Notes: generated by a model from the letters alone, not told the origin. A stretch of 39,494 nt of DNA from an uncultured Duncaniella sp. (GCA_910586665.1 CAJUIX010000028.1:1-39494); one strand, 5' to 3'. Shown: positions 14,678-23,398, counted from the stretch's first letter. Numbers and translations are program-made.

Positions 14678-16627
14678 ATGATTAATATAAGAAAATTTCG
14701 TATACACGGTGACAATATTGTCGAGTGTCATAGAACATTGTCGATTATTGCGGAAGCTTATCAAGAAGAGCCACGTCTTATCGACTCCCCTCTTTATGCT
14801 CCTGTTTATTCCTTTGTTGCAGGCGATACCATATATTACTATGAGTTATTTGCCGGACATGGACGTTGGGGTGGTAACATGGGAGAAATTCTATTACACA
14901 ATGGAGCATTGCTGCGCGAGGGAGCTGACTCGTATGTAACTGAAATAACCGGCGAAGTTGAAAAAGTCCTGTTCGCTATGGAGTATTGCTCGGCTTTGCC
15001 TGCCGGTAATAATGCCTGGCAACGTAACGGACGCGCGCTTGCCTGTGTGCTTGCAGGAATCCCATATCTTTATTATGCTGAAATAGGTGGTGTGGAGCTT
15101 GACTCAGACAGGAACATAAAGGCGGCACGAGTACCAAATCCGGTTGTTCCTTTCTCATATCTATCCCTTTCAGTCATGAGCGGGGCGGTATGTCTTCCTG
15201 TCTACCGTCCGCATCCCTCTATTAATGAGAGCCTATATGTGCACTTTGAAGACGTGTTCGGATATAATATCTCCCTTAGATTGATACGGAAGCTCATGCA
15301 GGGGGAAGATTATGAAGAAGAGAAGGTTGATCTGGAACATAAGACTTTGGATTTGGTGAAAATTCTTGCTGATGACCGTAGAAGTATAGATACATTTCGC
15401 AGAGAAGAATGGGATTGCTTCTTAAGTCCGCAAGAAAAGATTACTGTAGCCGAAAATTCAGCATTGGAATGGAAAAAGAAGGTTGCCGACAAAGTAGCTT
15501 GTTCTCCTAATTTTCGCAGTCTTTTCAATGTAGCTAATAGTCTACATTTAAAGACACTTGGTGCCAGTTCCATTCCTATATGTCTCGTCCCGCAGAACCG
15601 TATAATGGAATTTGGAGAAATCCTTGCTGACATATATCCTTCCTTACCGATAGCGCTTAATCCTTACAGACCATTGATATTGATATGGATGACCGGGTTC
15701 AAACCTCAAGGGGATGATTCGCGTCCCGATAGAGGACTTGCCCCGCTTGCGCGTATGCTGGCCGGTGATACAGCCGATGTTATGGCAATTATATATGGCC
15801 CTGTTAAAGAACGTATTTTCAATATATTGAATAGATCATTAGCAGATGCCGCCACACAAAACGGTCTGTTTGAAACAATAGTTTCTCTGTGTAATCATCT
15901 TATTGTCGATATAGCCCCGCACGCTGACAGACCGCTTTATTTTCCCATATCTCCTGCGCGTATGCGCATGAATAGTCAACTTATTTTCAGCGCTTTTGGC
16001 GGAATATGTACTACATTTTCCGAGCATGATACTGATACTGCGCTCAGACAGCTTCTCCGTCATAACAATCTTGATATAAAGGAATGTATCTGTAACCCGC
16101 CAGGAGGTGACTGGTCTGGTATAAGTTATTTTACGGATGAAGGAGAATATCGTTGGACCTTCCTTCCCCGTGTCTCAGAAATTAGAGGTAAGAGGCCTGA
16201 TCATGTCTTCCAAATGAAATTGGACGAATTACCTATCTTTATCGCCATTGAGTCAAAAGGGTATGGCAGAGATCTTGAAACCGATATAGGCACAAAGCTC
16301 AGGGTGTATCTTGAAGATGTTTTCGACTGTGCTCCGACATGTTCATCAATAGCCAATTCTGATTGGAGATGTTTTAGCGGTGCTTTTGCAATTAATGATT
16401 ATGATATAGTTACAGTCGGAGCATTCCAATATCGGAATGAGGCAGAATTATATTCGTCCCTTGTACAAGGAAATCTTGATGCAGTGATTGCCTTTGAATT
16501 CGGAGATACAACTAAGATTCATGTTGCATATGGAGAAGGTAAAGGGGTGATTATCCCGGAACTTTTGGCTCATACAAGTGCCGGTGGCGACAGATTAGAA
16601 ATTAGTGTACACGCTTTCGACAATTAA
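14678..16627 (+). CDS. Putative Type II restriction endonuclease (PD-(D/E)xK)
   Basis: A 649-aa protein placed convergent to, and overlapping by 33 nt, two DNA methyltransferase genes. A PD-(D/E)xK nuclease core is visible near the C-terminus: P507-D508 (in GKRPDHVF), then a strand ending in E525-S-K527 (IAIESKGYG). No helicase, HNH or GIY motifs are apparent. Length and the paired methyltransferases recall single-chain endonucleases such as BsmI/BsrDI that cut asymmetric sites, but I cannot assign specificity. The gene is clearly more AT-rich than the flanking operons, which suggests transfer. The function call rests on the catalytic motif plus context; an uncharacterised nuclease of another defence type is the alternative. 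Confidence 0.72.
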   Translation: MINIRKFRIHGDNIVECHRTLSIIAEAYQEEPRLIDSPLYAPVYSFVAGDTIYYYELFAGHGRWGGNMGEILLHNGALLREGADSYVTEITGEVEKVLFAMEYCSALPAGNNAWQRNGRALACVLAGIPYLYYAEIGGVELDSDRNIKAARVPNPVVPFSYLSLSVMSGAVCLPVYRPHPSINESLYVHFEDVFGYNISLRLIRKLMQGEDYEEEKVDLEHKTLDLVKILADDRRSIDTFRREEWDCFLSPQEKITVAENSALEWKKKVADKVACSPNFRSLFNVANSLHLKTLGASSIPICLVPQNRIMEFGEILADIYPSLPIALNPYRPLILIWMTGFKPQGDDSRPDRGLAPLARMLAGDTADVMAIIYGPVKERIFNILNRSLADAATQNGLFETIVSLCNHLIVDIAPHADRPLYFPISPARMRMNSQLIFSAFGGICTTFSEHDTDTALRQLLRHNNLDIKECICNPPGGDWSGISYFTDEGEYRWTFLPRVSEIRGKRPDHVFQMKLDELPIFIAIESKGYGRDLETDIGTKLRVYLEDVFDCAPTCSSIANSDWRCFSGAFAINDYDIVTVGAFQYRNEAELYSSLVQGNLDAVIAFEFGDTTKIHVAYGEGKGVIIPELLAHTSAGGDRLEISVHAFDN

Positions 16628-17404
16628 ATCCCGCTTCTTTTCCATAGTCTTTTTAAATGATGATAATCCGGTATTTATAGGGAAACTGTTACGATAAAGT
16701 TCTCTTGGCGGAGCAAAATTGTATTTTCGTTCTCCGGCCTCGCCGTCAAAAGTCATCATCCATTTAACCCCGATATTGTTTAGGCGCTCGAGCTCGTTAA
16801 ATAGTGAGTCGAGCTCAAATATTTCCTTTGTATATCTGTCTTTGGTCCCCCCATAAGGAGGATCGAGGAATACAAAGTCATTTCGTCTTGCATCCTGAAG
16901 GCATTCCCTATAGTCGATGTTTAGAAATGTCACATCTCTAAGATAGGCGCTCCATTGATAAAGATGTATCTCAAGGGTGCGCGGGTTTATGCCTGGACGC
17001 GAAAGATGGAAGGAGTTATTAAACTCACCGTCGGAGTTATAACGAATCATCCCGTTGACACAAGTGCGCGTTATGAATAGAAAATCGAGGCAGTTTTTAG
17101 TCTGGTTAAAGTTGTCGCGGACTTCATAGTATACCTGTGGTCCTTCGCATTGGAGTCTTTTCCAACGGATTCTGTATTCTTCTGCCACTATGTCAGGATG
17201 TAACTTTATCATATTCCAAAGCTCTATCAGCTCCGGGATAATATCTGCTGCATAAGCCTCGTGGAGTTCGGAGTAAGGGAGTAATGCGCCTCCACCGACA
17301 AAAGGCTCGAAGTATCGGTTAAAATCCGGGAACTTTTGCGACAGCGCGGCTGCAACAGTCCGCTTGCTGCCGAACCATTTGATTATCGGAGGTATATTTG
17401 CCAT
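16595..17404 (-). CDS. DNA adenine methyltransferase, D12/Dam class (alpha group)
   Basis: A 269-aa N6-adenine methyltransferase. The S-adenosylmethionine site is at the N-terminus (KWFGSK at 9-14; EPFVGGGAL at 33-41) and the catalytic DPPY is at 181-184, the alpha-group order seen in Dam and DpnM. The target-recognition part lies between them. Its start codon overlaps the stop of the upstream methyltransferase (TAATG), so the two are translationally coupled, and its 3' end overlaps the convergent endonuclease gene. It most likely protects one strand of the site cut by that enzyme. Confidence 0.9.
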   Translation of the reverse strand: MANIPPIIKWFGSKRTVAAALSQKFPDFNRYFEPFVGGGALLPYSELHEAYAADIIPELIELWNMIKLHPDIVAEEYRIRWKRLQCEGPQVYYEVRDNFNQTKNCLDFLFITRTCVNGMIRYNSDGEFNNSFHLSRPGINPRTLEIHLYQWSAYLRDVTFLNIDYRECLQDARRNDFVFLDPPYGGTKDRYTKEIFELDSLFNELERLNNIGVKWMMTFDGEAGERKYNFAPPRELYRNSFPINTGLSSFKKTMEKKRDLIVESVYTNF

Positions 17405-18225
17405 TAGAATAGTCCGTTTTGTTTTTCCAACAGTGCATATTTGATGCGTTTGCGTGCCAGATTACAGTAATCTTCATTGATTTCTACTCCGACCACGTCC
17501 ATGCCATAGTTGAGTCCGGCAATCATTTCTGTACCCGAACCGGCAAATGGAACAAGCAAATTTCCATTCTTGATGCCGGTGATGGCAATTATTCGCTCTG
17601 ACACCCGCAGGGGTTTCTGCGTTGGGTGACTTCCAAATTTGATTTCTTCCCGGCTTTTGTTATTAGGTATATCCCACACAGTTCTCATCTGTTTACCGGC
17701 TTCCTTGAGCATGTCAGATGCTATCGAGTATTTCTTACTTTCTTCGTAATTGAATATGTATTTCCTTTTTTTTGCGCTTCCTTTATGTACCCATAGTATG
17801 GTTTCATGGCTTGCTGTCAGTCTCCTGCCTGATAGATTGGGGAAAGAATTACGCTTATACCATACAACTTCATTTATTATTTCAAGTCCTAAAAGTTGAC
17901 AGCACACATTGACAAATCCTGAATTATGGTATGTGGAGTGTATCCATATCGAGCCGCTTGGCTTTATGACCCTTTTCAGGCCGCTTAACCATTGGAATGT
18001 TGCTGTAAAAGATTCATTCTGCGAAAGAAGATCCCATATCTCACCTGCTATATTCCAACTTCCGCCGAATCCTTTGAGATTATTCACATCATCGTATGCC
18101 CACTTGTTGAGGGTAGATGCTCCGTAGGGTGGGTCGGCTATACACAGATCAAATGAGTCGTCCTCAAAATTCGGAAGCACTTTGAGAATATCGTCATTTA
18201 TGAGCTTATAGTCTGTGTCACACAT
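17404..18225 (-). CDS. DNA methyltransferase, beta group (DpnA/HinfI-like)
   Basis: A 273-aa methyltransferase with beta-group motif order: catalytic DPPYG at 31-35 first, S-adenosylmethionine-binding FAGSGT at 227-232 last, and the HPTQKP motif at 200-205 typical of this group. Segments such as ETILWVHKG and GKQMRTVWDIP resemble, from memory, the second methyltransferase of the DpnII system (DpnA). It is the first gene of the leftward pair and overlaps the D12-class gene by one base. Two methyltransferases of different groups usually mean an asymmetric site or separate handling of the two strands. Confidence 0.9.
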   Translation of the reverse strand: MCDTDYKLINDDILKVLPNFEDDSFDLCIADPPYGASTLNKWAYDDVNNLKGFGGSWNIAGEIWDLLSQNESFTATFQWLSGLKRVIKPSGSIWIHSTYHNSGFVNVCCQLLGLEIINEVVWYKRNSFPNLSGRRLTASHETILWVHKGSAKKRKYIFNYEESKKYSIASDMLKEAGKQMRTVWDIPNNKSREEIKFGSHPTQKPLRVSERIIAITGIKNGNLLVPFAGSGTEMIAGLNYGMDVVGVEINEDYCNLARKRIKYALLEKQNGLF

Positions 18226-18267
18226 GCTTATCTTTATAATTTTGTGTTCGGTGGATTAATATTACCA

Positions 18268-18275
18268 CAAAATTA
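18268..18275 (-). promoter_or_regulatory. -7 box for the methyltransferase pair
   Basis: Read on the minus strand, the sequence is TAATTTTG, matching TAnnTTTG, about 40 nt upstream of the beta-group methyltransferase start. No good TTTG is present at the -33 distance, so the call is moderate. Confidence 0.45.
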
Positions 18276-18306
18276 GTGATTTTTTTTGTGGTTAGTTGAA
18301 ATTTTT

Positions 18307-18338
18307 TTTGGAGTTTTGAAAAATTGATATTACCTTTG
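18307..18338 (+). promoter_or_regulatory. Promoter of the ABC/GntR operon
   Basis: TTTG (18307-18310), a 20-nt spacer, then TACCTTTG (18331-18338): a full match to the Bacteroidota sigma-ABfr consensus. It is about 84 nt upstream of the ATPase gene, and a GntR-type operator overlaps the expected start of transcription. Confidence 0.8.
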
Positions 18339-18339
18339 C

Positions 18340-18363
18340 GGTGTACTATTATACTAATACACT
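18340..18363 (+). promoter_or_regulatory. Probable YtrA-type GntR operator
   Basis: The inverted repeat GTGTA (18341-18345), 12 nt, TACAC (18358-18362), extended on the right to TACACT, begins 2 nt after the -7 box. It is very close to the AGTGTA-N13-TACACT site I recall for Bacillus YtrA. The third gene of this operon encodes a YtrA-type regulator, so autorepression by blocking the start site is the simple reading. Confidence 0.65.
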
Positions 18364-18422
18364 CGATAAGGCTTGTTTTTAGTATGGTGCTGTAATGAAA
18401 TTATCACTTAAAAAAACATATT

Positions 18423-19280
18423 ATGCTTAAAGTTGAAAATCTTTCTTTCTCCTACCGGCGCAAGGGTCGCGCGGTGCTCGACGGGTTCAACCTGTCGGTG
18501 GCAGCCGGCGGCGTCTACGGCCTCCTCGGTCGCAACGGTGCCGGAAAGTCGACGCTGCTCTATCTCATTGCGGGCTTGCTGACCCCCAAGGGCGGCAGGG
18601 TGCTCTTCGAGGACCGCGACACCCGCCTGCGCCTCCCTTCGACGTTGTCCGACATGTTTATCGTCCCGGAGGAATTCGTGCTCCCGCGCATCACGCTGCG
18701 CGACTATGTCAGGGCCAACGCCTCCTTCTATCCCCGCTTCTCGGAGGAGGACCTGCGCCGCCACCTGACGACATTCGACATGGACCCCGAGCTGAACCTC
18801 GGCGCGCTCTCGATGGGCCAGAAGAAGAAGGCCTTCATGAGCTTCGCCCTCGCCTGCAACACCTCCCTGCTTCTCATGGACGAGCCGACCAACGGCCTCG
18901 ACATCCCCGGCAAGAGCGCCTTCCGCCGCTTCATCGCTCAGAATATGACCGACGAGCGCTCAATCATCATCTCCACCCACCAGGTGCGCGACATAGACCG
19001 CCTGCTTGACCACGTCATAATCATGGACGACTCGAAGGTGCTGCTCAACGAAAGGGTCGACGCCATCACGTCGCGCCTGAAATTTCTCGTCACCGACTCG
19101 CGCGAGCTTATCGACTCGGCACTCTATTCCCAGCCCGCTCTCGAGGGCACAAACATCGTGGTCGAGAATACCGACGACACCGACACGGAGCTGAACCTCG
19201 AATCACTCTTCGAGCTGTCGCTGAAAAATCCCGACTTGCTTAAAAATATGTTTAACCACAACAAATCACAGGAGCTATGA
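18423..19280 (+). CDS. ABC transporter ATP-binding protein
   Basis: A 285-aa cytoplasmic ATPase. Walker A is GRNGAGKST (36-44), the signature motif LSMGQ is at 129-133, Walker B LLLMDEP at 149-155, and the switch histidine is in ISTHQVRD. The C-terminal ~70 residues are a family-variable extension. The next gene, its membrane partner, overlaps by 4 nt (ATGA). With a YtrA-type regulator in the same operon, this matches the YtrABC-like transporters that respond to envelope stress or cell-wall antibiotics; the substrate is unknown. Confidence 0.92.
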   Translation: MLKVENLSFSYRRKGRAVLDGFNLSVAAGGVYGLLGRNGAGKSTLLYLIAGLLTPKGGRVLFEDRDTRLRLPSTLSDMFIVPEEFVLPRITLRDYVRANASFYPRFSEEDLRRHLTTFDMDPELNLGALSMGQKKKAFMSFALACNTSLLLMDEPTNGLDIPGKSAFRRFIAQNMTDERSIIISTHQVRDIDRLLDHVIIMDDSKVLLNERVDAITSRLKFLVTDSRELIDSALYSQPALEGTNIVVENTDDTDTELNLESLFELSLKNPDLLKNMFNHNKSQEL

Positions 19281-20104
19281 ACGGAAATCAGACATTCAGT
19301 TTCCCCCGCTTCGGGGCTTTGATTAAAAAATCGTGGATCGAGGACTGGCGCTCGCTCCTGCTCATGGCCGGCACGATGCTGGGCGGCCTCACCCTCATAG
19401 GCATCTTGATCGCATTTTCCGAGTACCATGAGGGGATGATGCTGAAACATTTCGCGAACAACATGATTCACTTCGAGGCTATATGGTTCGGCATCTGCTT
19501 CATTGTCGGCGGCATGGTTTTCGCCTCCAGGTCCTTCTCCTCGATGCTGACCCCGCAGTCCTCGCTCTCCACCCTCATGGTCCCGGCATCGCAGTTCGAG
19601 AAGTATCTCTACCGCTTCCTCCTCGCCGTCCCCGTCTACTTCATCATGGTCTTCCTCTTCGCGGTCGTGGCCGACTGGCTGCGCGTCATCTTCGTCGATT
19701 TTAACTACGGTATATCCGTCAACTCGATGGACTGGAGCATGGTGATGTTCCCCTCTGATGACGCAGACGATTACTATAGCGGCATGAAGTTCACCCGCTC
19801 GGTCTGCATTGGCTATCTTATGATGCAGTCGTTCTACTTCCTCGGCTCCATCGTTTGGCCCAAACATTCCTTCGTGAAGACTTTCCTCGTCGTGGGACTG
19901 ATATTTTTCGGCTATGTCCTTTGGGGAGCATGGATTATGACCACCTTCGAGGTCGACGGGATGATGATTCCTGAACCTTCATGGCTGAAGGACCGTGACG
20001 ACGTCATACGTCTCTTTGACATAATCTCAGCCGTCATCATAGTCTTTAACTACTGTCTGGCCTTCTTCCGCTTCCGTGAATCAGAAACAATCAACAGATG
20101 GTAA
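19277..20104 (+). CDS. ABC transporter membrane subunit
   Basis: A 275-aa integral membrane protein. Hydrophobic helices are seen at about residues 24-44 (LLMAGTMLGGLTLIGILIAF), 65-82, 116-137 (FLLAVPVYFIMVFLFAVVAD), 176-190, 200-225 and near the C-terminus (IISAVIIVFNYCLAFFRF), giving about six spans. It has no ATPase motif. It starts inside the stop codon of the ATPase gene and ends 4 nt before the regulator gene. It is the probable permease of an ABC-2-like transporter; family assignment is from architecture and context. Confidence 0.82.
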   Translation: MNGNQTFSFPRFGALIKKSWIEDWRSLLLMAGTMLGGLTLIGILIAFSEYHEGMMLKHFANNMIHFEAIWFGICFIVGGMVFASRSFSSMLTPQSSLSTLMVPASQFEKYLYRFLLAVPVYFIMVFLFAVVADWLRVIFVDFNYGISVNSMDWSMVMFPSDDADDYYSGMKFTRSVCIGYLMMQSFYFLGSIVWPKHSFVKTFLVVGLIFFGYVLWGAWIMTTFEVDGMMIPEPSWLKDRDDVIRLFDIISAVIIVFNYCLAFFRFRESETINRW

Positions 20105-20108
20105 GCTT

Positions 20109-20483
20109 ATGGTATTCAAGGAAAACAACAAGGCTATCTATCTCCAGATAGCCGACAAGCTGAGCGAGGATGTCCTCATGGGCATCGTCGCCTCCGGGGA
20201 GCGCATCCCCTCGGTGAGGGAATATGCCGCTTCGCTCGAAGTCAACGCCAACACCGTCATGCGCAGCTATGAATATCTCGAGCGCCAGGGCATTATCTTC
20301 AACCGCCGCGGCATCGGATTCTTCATCGCCGACGGAGCCCGCGATGTGATAATAAAATCAAAACGTGACACTTTTTTCAATGGTGAGATGCAATACTTTT
20401 TTCGTCAGCTGATGCTGCTCGACCTCACTCCCGAGGAGGTCAAATCAATGTATGAAACCTATCTAAAAGAGAAGAAGCAATGA
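20109..20483 (+). CDS. GntR-family transcriptional regulator, YtrA subfamily
   Basis: A 124-aa repressor-type protein. The winged helix-turn-helix spans residues ~9-75, with IYLQIADKLSEDVLMG, the GntR signature IPSVREYAASLEVNANTVMR and YEYLERQGIIFNRRG. The short C-terminus (about 45 aa) lacks a FadR/HutC-type ligand domain, which defines the YtrA group. I use the ATG at 20109 (MVFKENNKA), not one 33 nt upstream that would overlap the permease gene. It likely binds the inverted repeat at 18340-18363 and controls its own operon. Confidence 0.92.
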   Translation: MVFKENNKAIYLQIADKLSEDVLMGIVASGERIPSVREYAASLEVNANTVMRSYEYLERQGIIFNRRGIGFFIADGARDVIIKSKRDTFFNGEMQYFFRQLMLLDLTPEEVKSMYETYLKEKKQ

Positions 20484-21295
20484 AACGAACTACATATATA
20501 ATGATTGGCGCTCTCGTGGCCGGATTTCTCTGCGTGACAGCCTTCTGCGCCTACATACTGAGCCACAGGGTGGAACTGCGCCAGATTGACCTCGGCGGCG
20601 AGCCGGCACAGATAGAGCTTCCGGCATTTGCCAACCTCGAGGTCGACACGAGAATCAAGGGAAGAGTCACCTATATGGGCGACCTCAAGGGTGTCGCCGT
20701 CGAGGAGCGCGACTCGCTCGCCGCCCCCTATCTCCTGACTATCGACGCGCTCAAGGAGTGCATCAAGCCCGTCATGAATGGTGACACTCTCAACCTTATT
20801 GTCAACTTCAACGCGATTGCCGACACTATCAACTCAGCCAATGTCATCAACTTCAGCGATGAAGGCTCATGGCTGGTCAAGGTGGTGGTTCCCAAAGGCT
20901 CTCTCAGAAGCATCAAGAACTACTGGCACTCCCTCTCCCTCAAGGATTTTGACGCCAAGGCCCTGAGTATCAAGACTGACAACCGCCTCAATCTCACCTC
21001 ATGCCGTATCGACAGTCTCTACTGCCGCTCCCGCATCGAGCGATTGAAATTCGATAAATCCTCCGTGGGCTACATGCTCATGACCTCTGCCCCCTACGAC
21101 GGCAAGATTGACTGCTGCGACGGTTCGGGCGAGATCGGGCGCCTGGAAATCAAGGCTCACAATTCCTGCGACATGGATCTCTCCAAGGCAAACGTCCGCA
21201 GCCTCGTCTGGATTCCTGAGAAAGAAAGCGCGCAGCTCCACATCCGGAACAACGGCCCCTACGAGATAAACCTCCCGTCAGGCAGCTCGATGTAG
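20480..21295 (+). CDS. Membrane-anchored accessory protein, possible DUF2807-like beta-helix
   Basis: A 271-aa protein starting within the stop codon of the GntR gene (ATGA overlap), so it is the last gene of the ABC operon. Residues ~5-27 are one hydrophobic anchor (TYIMIGALVAGFLCVTAFCAYIL); the rest is predicted outside the cytoplasm. The early pattern LPAFANLEVDT...DTLNLIVNFN and later short repeats with hydrophobic periodicity recall the DUF2807 (head GIN) fold, only loosely. It could sense or scaffold for the transporter; no enzyme motif is visible. Confidence 0.6.
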   Translation: MKRTTYIMIGALVAGFLCVTAFCAYILSHRVELRQIDLGGEPAQIELPAFANLEVDTRIKGRVTYMGDLKGVAVEERDSLAAPYLLTIDALKECIKPVMNGDTLNLIVNFNAIADTINSANVINFSDEGSWLVKVVVPKGSLRSIKNYWHSLSLKDFDAKALSIKTDNRLNLTSCRIDSLYCRSRIERLKFDKSSVGYMLMTSAPYDGKIDCCDGSGEIGRLEIKAHNSCDMDLSKANVRSLVWIPEKESAQLHIRNNGPYEINLPSGSSM

Positions 21296-21331
21296 GACAG
21301 CCGATAAGCTCTGTAGGACAGCCGATAAGCT
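21291..21331 (+). repeat. 20-nt tandem duplication over a stop codon
   Basis: TGTAGGACAGCCGATAAGCT occurs at 21291-21310 and again, identical, at 21312-21331, with one C between. The first copy contains the TAG stop of the accessory gene. It is probably a recent replication-slippage duplication. Confidence 0.85.
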
Positions 21332-21369
21332 TCAACAACACAACCGACACTTCCAGCTTTCATAATCAC

Positions 21370-21409
21370 CCCCCTCCACGGCCCTTCCCCCCCGCCGCCG
21401 TGGAGGGGG
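21370..21409. terminator. Bidirectional hairpin terminator between converging operons
   Basis: CCCCCTCCACGG (21370-21381) pairs perfectly with CCGTGGAGGGGG (21398-21409), a 12-bp GC-rich stem with a 16-nt loop, followed on the plus strand by ATTTATT. It sits between the end of the ABC operon and the end of the leftward MBL operon. Confidence 0.7.
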
Positions 21410-21428
21410 ATTTATTGTGAGGGCAGAT

Positions 21429-22406
21429 TTACAGCCTCAGACTGTTTCCTGTTAATACAGGCTCTTCGTTGCCGAGGGTTGAAACATCAAATACGGTCTC
21501 GATGCAACCGAAGATTTCTTCGCCGTCGCCCGTGGAATAGACGTCATAGCCAAGTCGTTTGTAGCCGTTGGTGATTTCCGGGAGTGGTAAATTTTTGCTT
21601 TTGAAGACAGTGGTGTTGGCTAATGGATTCTCGATTTGGTTTACGATCAGCTTATCCAGTAATTTTTTAGGCTCGTCGGAACCATGATGAGGTATCTTTA
21701 TAAAATGAATCAATTTATAGTTGTCATCGTCAATCCATTGGATACTTGTCTTCGCCATGTCGCCACACAATAATAATTGGAGTCCGTTGATTTCAAACCT
21801 ATAGACAATGGATATATCATTAAAGTCATTGCCGCCGGTTTTGGCACTCCGGCGGAGAGCGAGTGAGTCATACGGGGCGAGTACATTGATTACTCCGTGT
21901 ATTGAATTTCCCGACTTTATATTGGTGAGTTTTATAATCGGTCTCCTGAATTCCATGTCTTCACGGCTCCAAAATCTTATACTATATTTTCGACTTGAGT
22001 CGTATTTGTTGAGAATGAAATTAAAAGCGTTTTCTGCTTCCTCGCAGAGAGCATAAGTGTCTGTATTGTCTAACGTGACAGGAATGGCTATTTGGGCCTC
22101 ATGTTTCGGGTCGAATGTATTCAATACATTTTCAATTCCGACAGAGTGGTCTTTGTGGGGGTGTGTCCATATGAAGTAATTAATTGCAGGAGAGCCCCAG
22201 CTTTCGAGTATGCGGTGTATGTGGTTGTATGCGCCGTCATCTGTCCCGACGGCGTAGGAGTCGGTGAGGATGGTAAAGAGAGTCTTGCCTTTATCTTCGA
22301 GCAGAAGGAGTATTGATTCTCCTTCCGAAGGGTAGCCGACGGTGTAGACATGGAGTTTCAGATCTTTGAAACTATCGACGAAGATTTCAGGGATCTGATG
22401 GAGCAT
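21429..22406 (-). CDS. Metallo-beta-lactamase-fold hydrolase, ComEC-like
   Basis: A 325-aa soluble protein with the metal-binding motif THPHKDH (H82, H84, D86, H87), a later metal Asp in LLLCGDM (D216) and the tail motif IPHHGSDEP (H240-H241). The segment NDISIVYRFEINGLQLLLCGDM is characteristic of the ComEC/Rec2-type MBL branch, whose members include nucleases and phosphodiesterases. There is no membrane ComEC domain and no signal peptide. It is the last gene of a leftward operon with a 58-aa and a 242-aa hypothetical protein, 4 nt after the former. Substrate unknown. Confidence 0.82.
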   Translation of the reverse strand: MLHQIPEIFVDSFKDLKLHVYTVGYPSEGESILLLLEDKGKTLFTILTDSYAVGTDDGAYNHIHRILESWGSPAINYFIWTHPHKDHSVGIENVLNTFDPKHEAQIAIPVTLDNTDTYALCEEAENAFNFILNKYDSSRKYSIRFWSREDMEFRRPIIKLTNIKSGNSIHGVINVLAPYDSLALRRSAKTGGNDFNDISIVYRFEINGLQLLLCGDMAKTSIQWIDDDNYKLIHFIKIPHHGSDEPKKLLDKLIVNQIENPLANTTVFKSKNLPLPEITNGYKRLGYDVYSTGDGEEIFGCIETVFDVSTLGNEEPVLTGNSLRL

Positions 22407-22410
22407 AGGC

Positions 22411-22587
22411 CTATTTTTTCACCTTTGCAAAAGTCACAGAGGTAAACGCGCGCTTGTTGGCATAGCCGACAGAAGTGCTTCTTTTGACTCCGAGCATGGT
22501 AGGACCGAGAGGGGCATTGTAACGAATCTCGATTTTACGTTCTTTGATTGTCGGGCCAGATTTATCTGTTTTATAATATAGACACAT
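22411..22587 (-). CDS. Small hypothetical protein (58 aa) between MBL-fold and hypothetical genes
   Basis: An ATG at 22585-22587 opens a 58-codon frame ending TAG at 22411-22413. The product is basic (many Lys/Arg) and begins MCLYYKTDKSG, with IKERKIEIRYNAPLGP near the middle. It fits exactly between its neighbours (32 nt after the upstream gene, 4 nt before the MBL gene), which supports it being real. It has no membrane segment and no recognised motif. Possible partner or regulator of the MBL protein; function unknown. Confidence 0.65.
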   Translation of the reverse strand: MCLYYKTDKSGPTIKERKIEIRYNAPLGPTMLGVKRSTSVGYANKRAFTSVTFAKVKK

Positions 22588-22619
22588 GGTGTTATTCAGG
22601 ATTATGCCTGCTTAGGACT

Positions 22620-23348
22620 CTATAGGTTATATAGTTCTTTAATCTTGGGGAAGAGCAGGTCGATGCTTTTGTATATGGCGGAGGCAAAGTCGAAATTATC
22701 ACAATCAGAGATGCGGCATGAAGCAATGCCGTCGGTCGTGACTGTCATTATCGGTTCTTCCGTGGAGGTGTTAATGCCTGTCCTTCCTGTCTGAATAATC
22801 TGTAAGAGGTATTTATCAACTTTATATTCAGAAGCATTTCTGAAATTCAGCAGCTTGGAGTCGATATTGTCGGGGAGCTTATGGAAGGACTGCATATCCT
22901 CTATGCTGCCATTTACTGAAAACTCTCCTTTTATGTTGAATGTGGCTGTCGATATGTCGGAACTGAGACTTTTGAGACGGTTGAGTATGTCAGTGACATC
23001 GTCGATTAATGGCGGTTTGATTGCCACGCCATTATTGTCTGTGTCAAAGTCGATAAAAAGGAAGAACGGACTGACATATAAATCGGCCTTGAATCCGCCC
23101 ATAGGTACTCCGTAGAATATATAGATTTGCTGCGCCACGATTTCGTCAATGGAATTGTCCAATTCGATTGACGCAGAATCAATGTCGATGCGTTGGCGCT
23201 CCTCTTCGCTCATCAGTCTACGTTTGAAACTGTCGGCCTCTATTTTTGTGGCTAAAAAACTGTCAAAAAAGTTTGGTCGACTGTAGAATGTCACTCGAAA
23301 AGAGAGAGAACTGAGTAAGCTGAGAAGTGTTTTGTCTAATTCGTCCAT
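22620..23348 (-). CDS. Hypothetical protein, first gene of the MBL operon
   Basis: A 242-aa soluble protein of a family I do not recognise. It has no signal peptide, membrane helix or clear catalytic motif. It looks alpha/beta with an N-terminal helix (ELDKTLLSLLSSLSF), a central FFLFIDFDTDNNGV strand region and a C-terminal helical tail (FASAIYKSIDLLFPKIKELYNL). There is a loose resemblance to TIGR04255-type sporadically distributed proteins, not strong enough to name it. It lies 32 nt upstream of the 58-aa gene and probably shares its promoter at 23399-23406. Confidence 0.7.
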   Translation of the reverse strand: MDELDKTLLSLLSSLSFRVTFYSRPNFFDSFLATKIEADSFKRRLMSEEERQRIDIDSASIELDNSIDEIVAQQIYIFYGVPMGGFKADLYVSPFFLFIDFDTDNNGVAIKPPLIDDVTDILNRLKSLSSDISTATFNIKGEFSVNGSIEDMQSFHKLPDNIDSKLLNFRNASEYKVDKYLLQIIQTGRTGINTSTEEPIMTVTTDGIASCRISDCDNFDFASAIYKSIDLLFPKIKELYNL

Positions 23349-23398
23349 ATCTCTGTTTAAATCTATTACCGTGGTTCTATCTTTTCATGTTAAGACTA

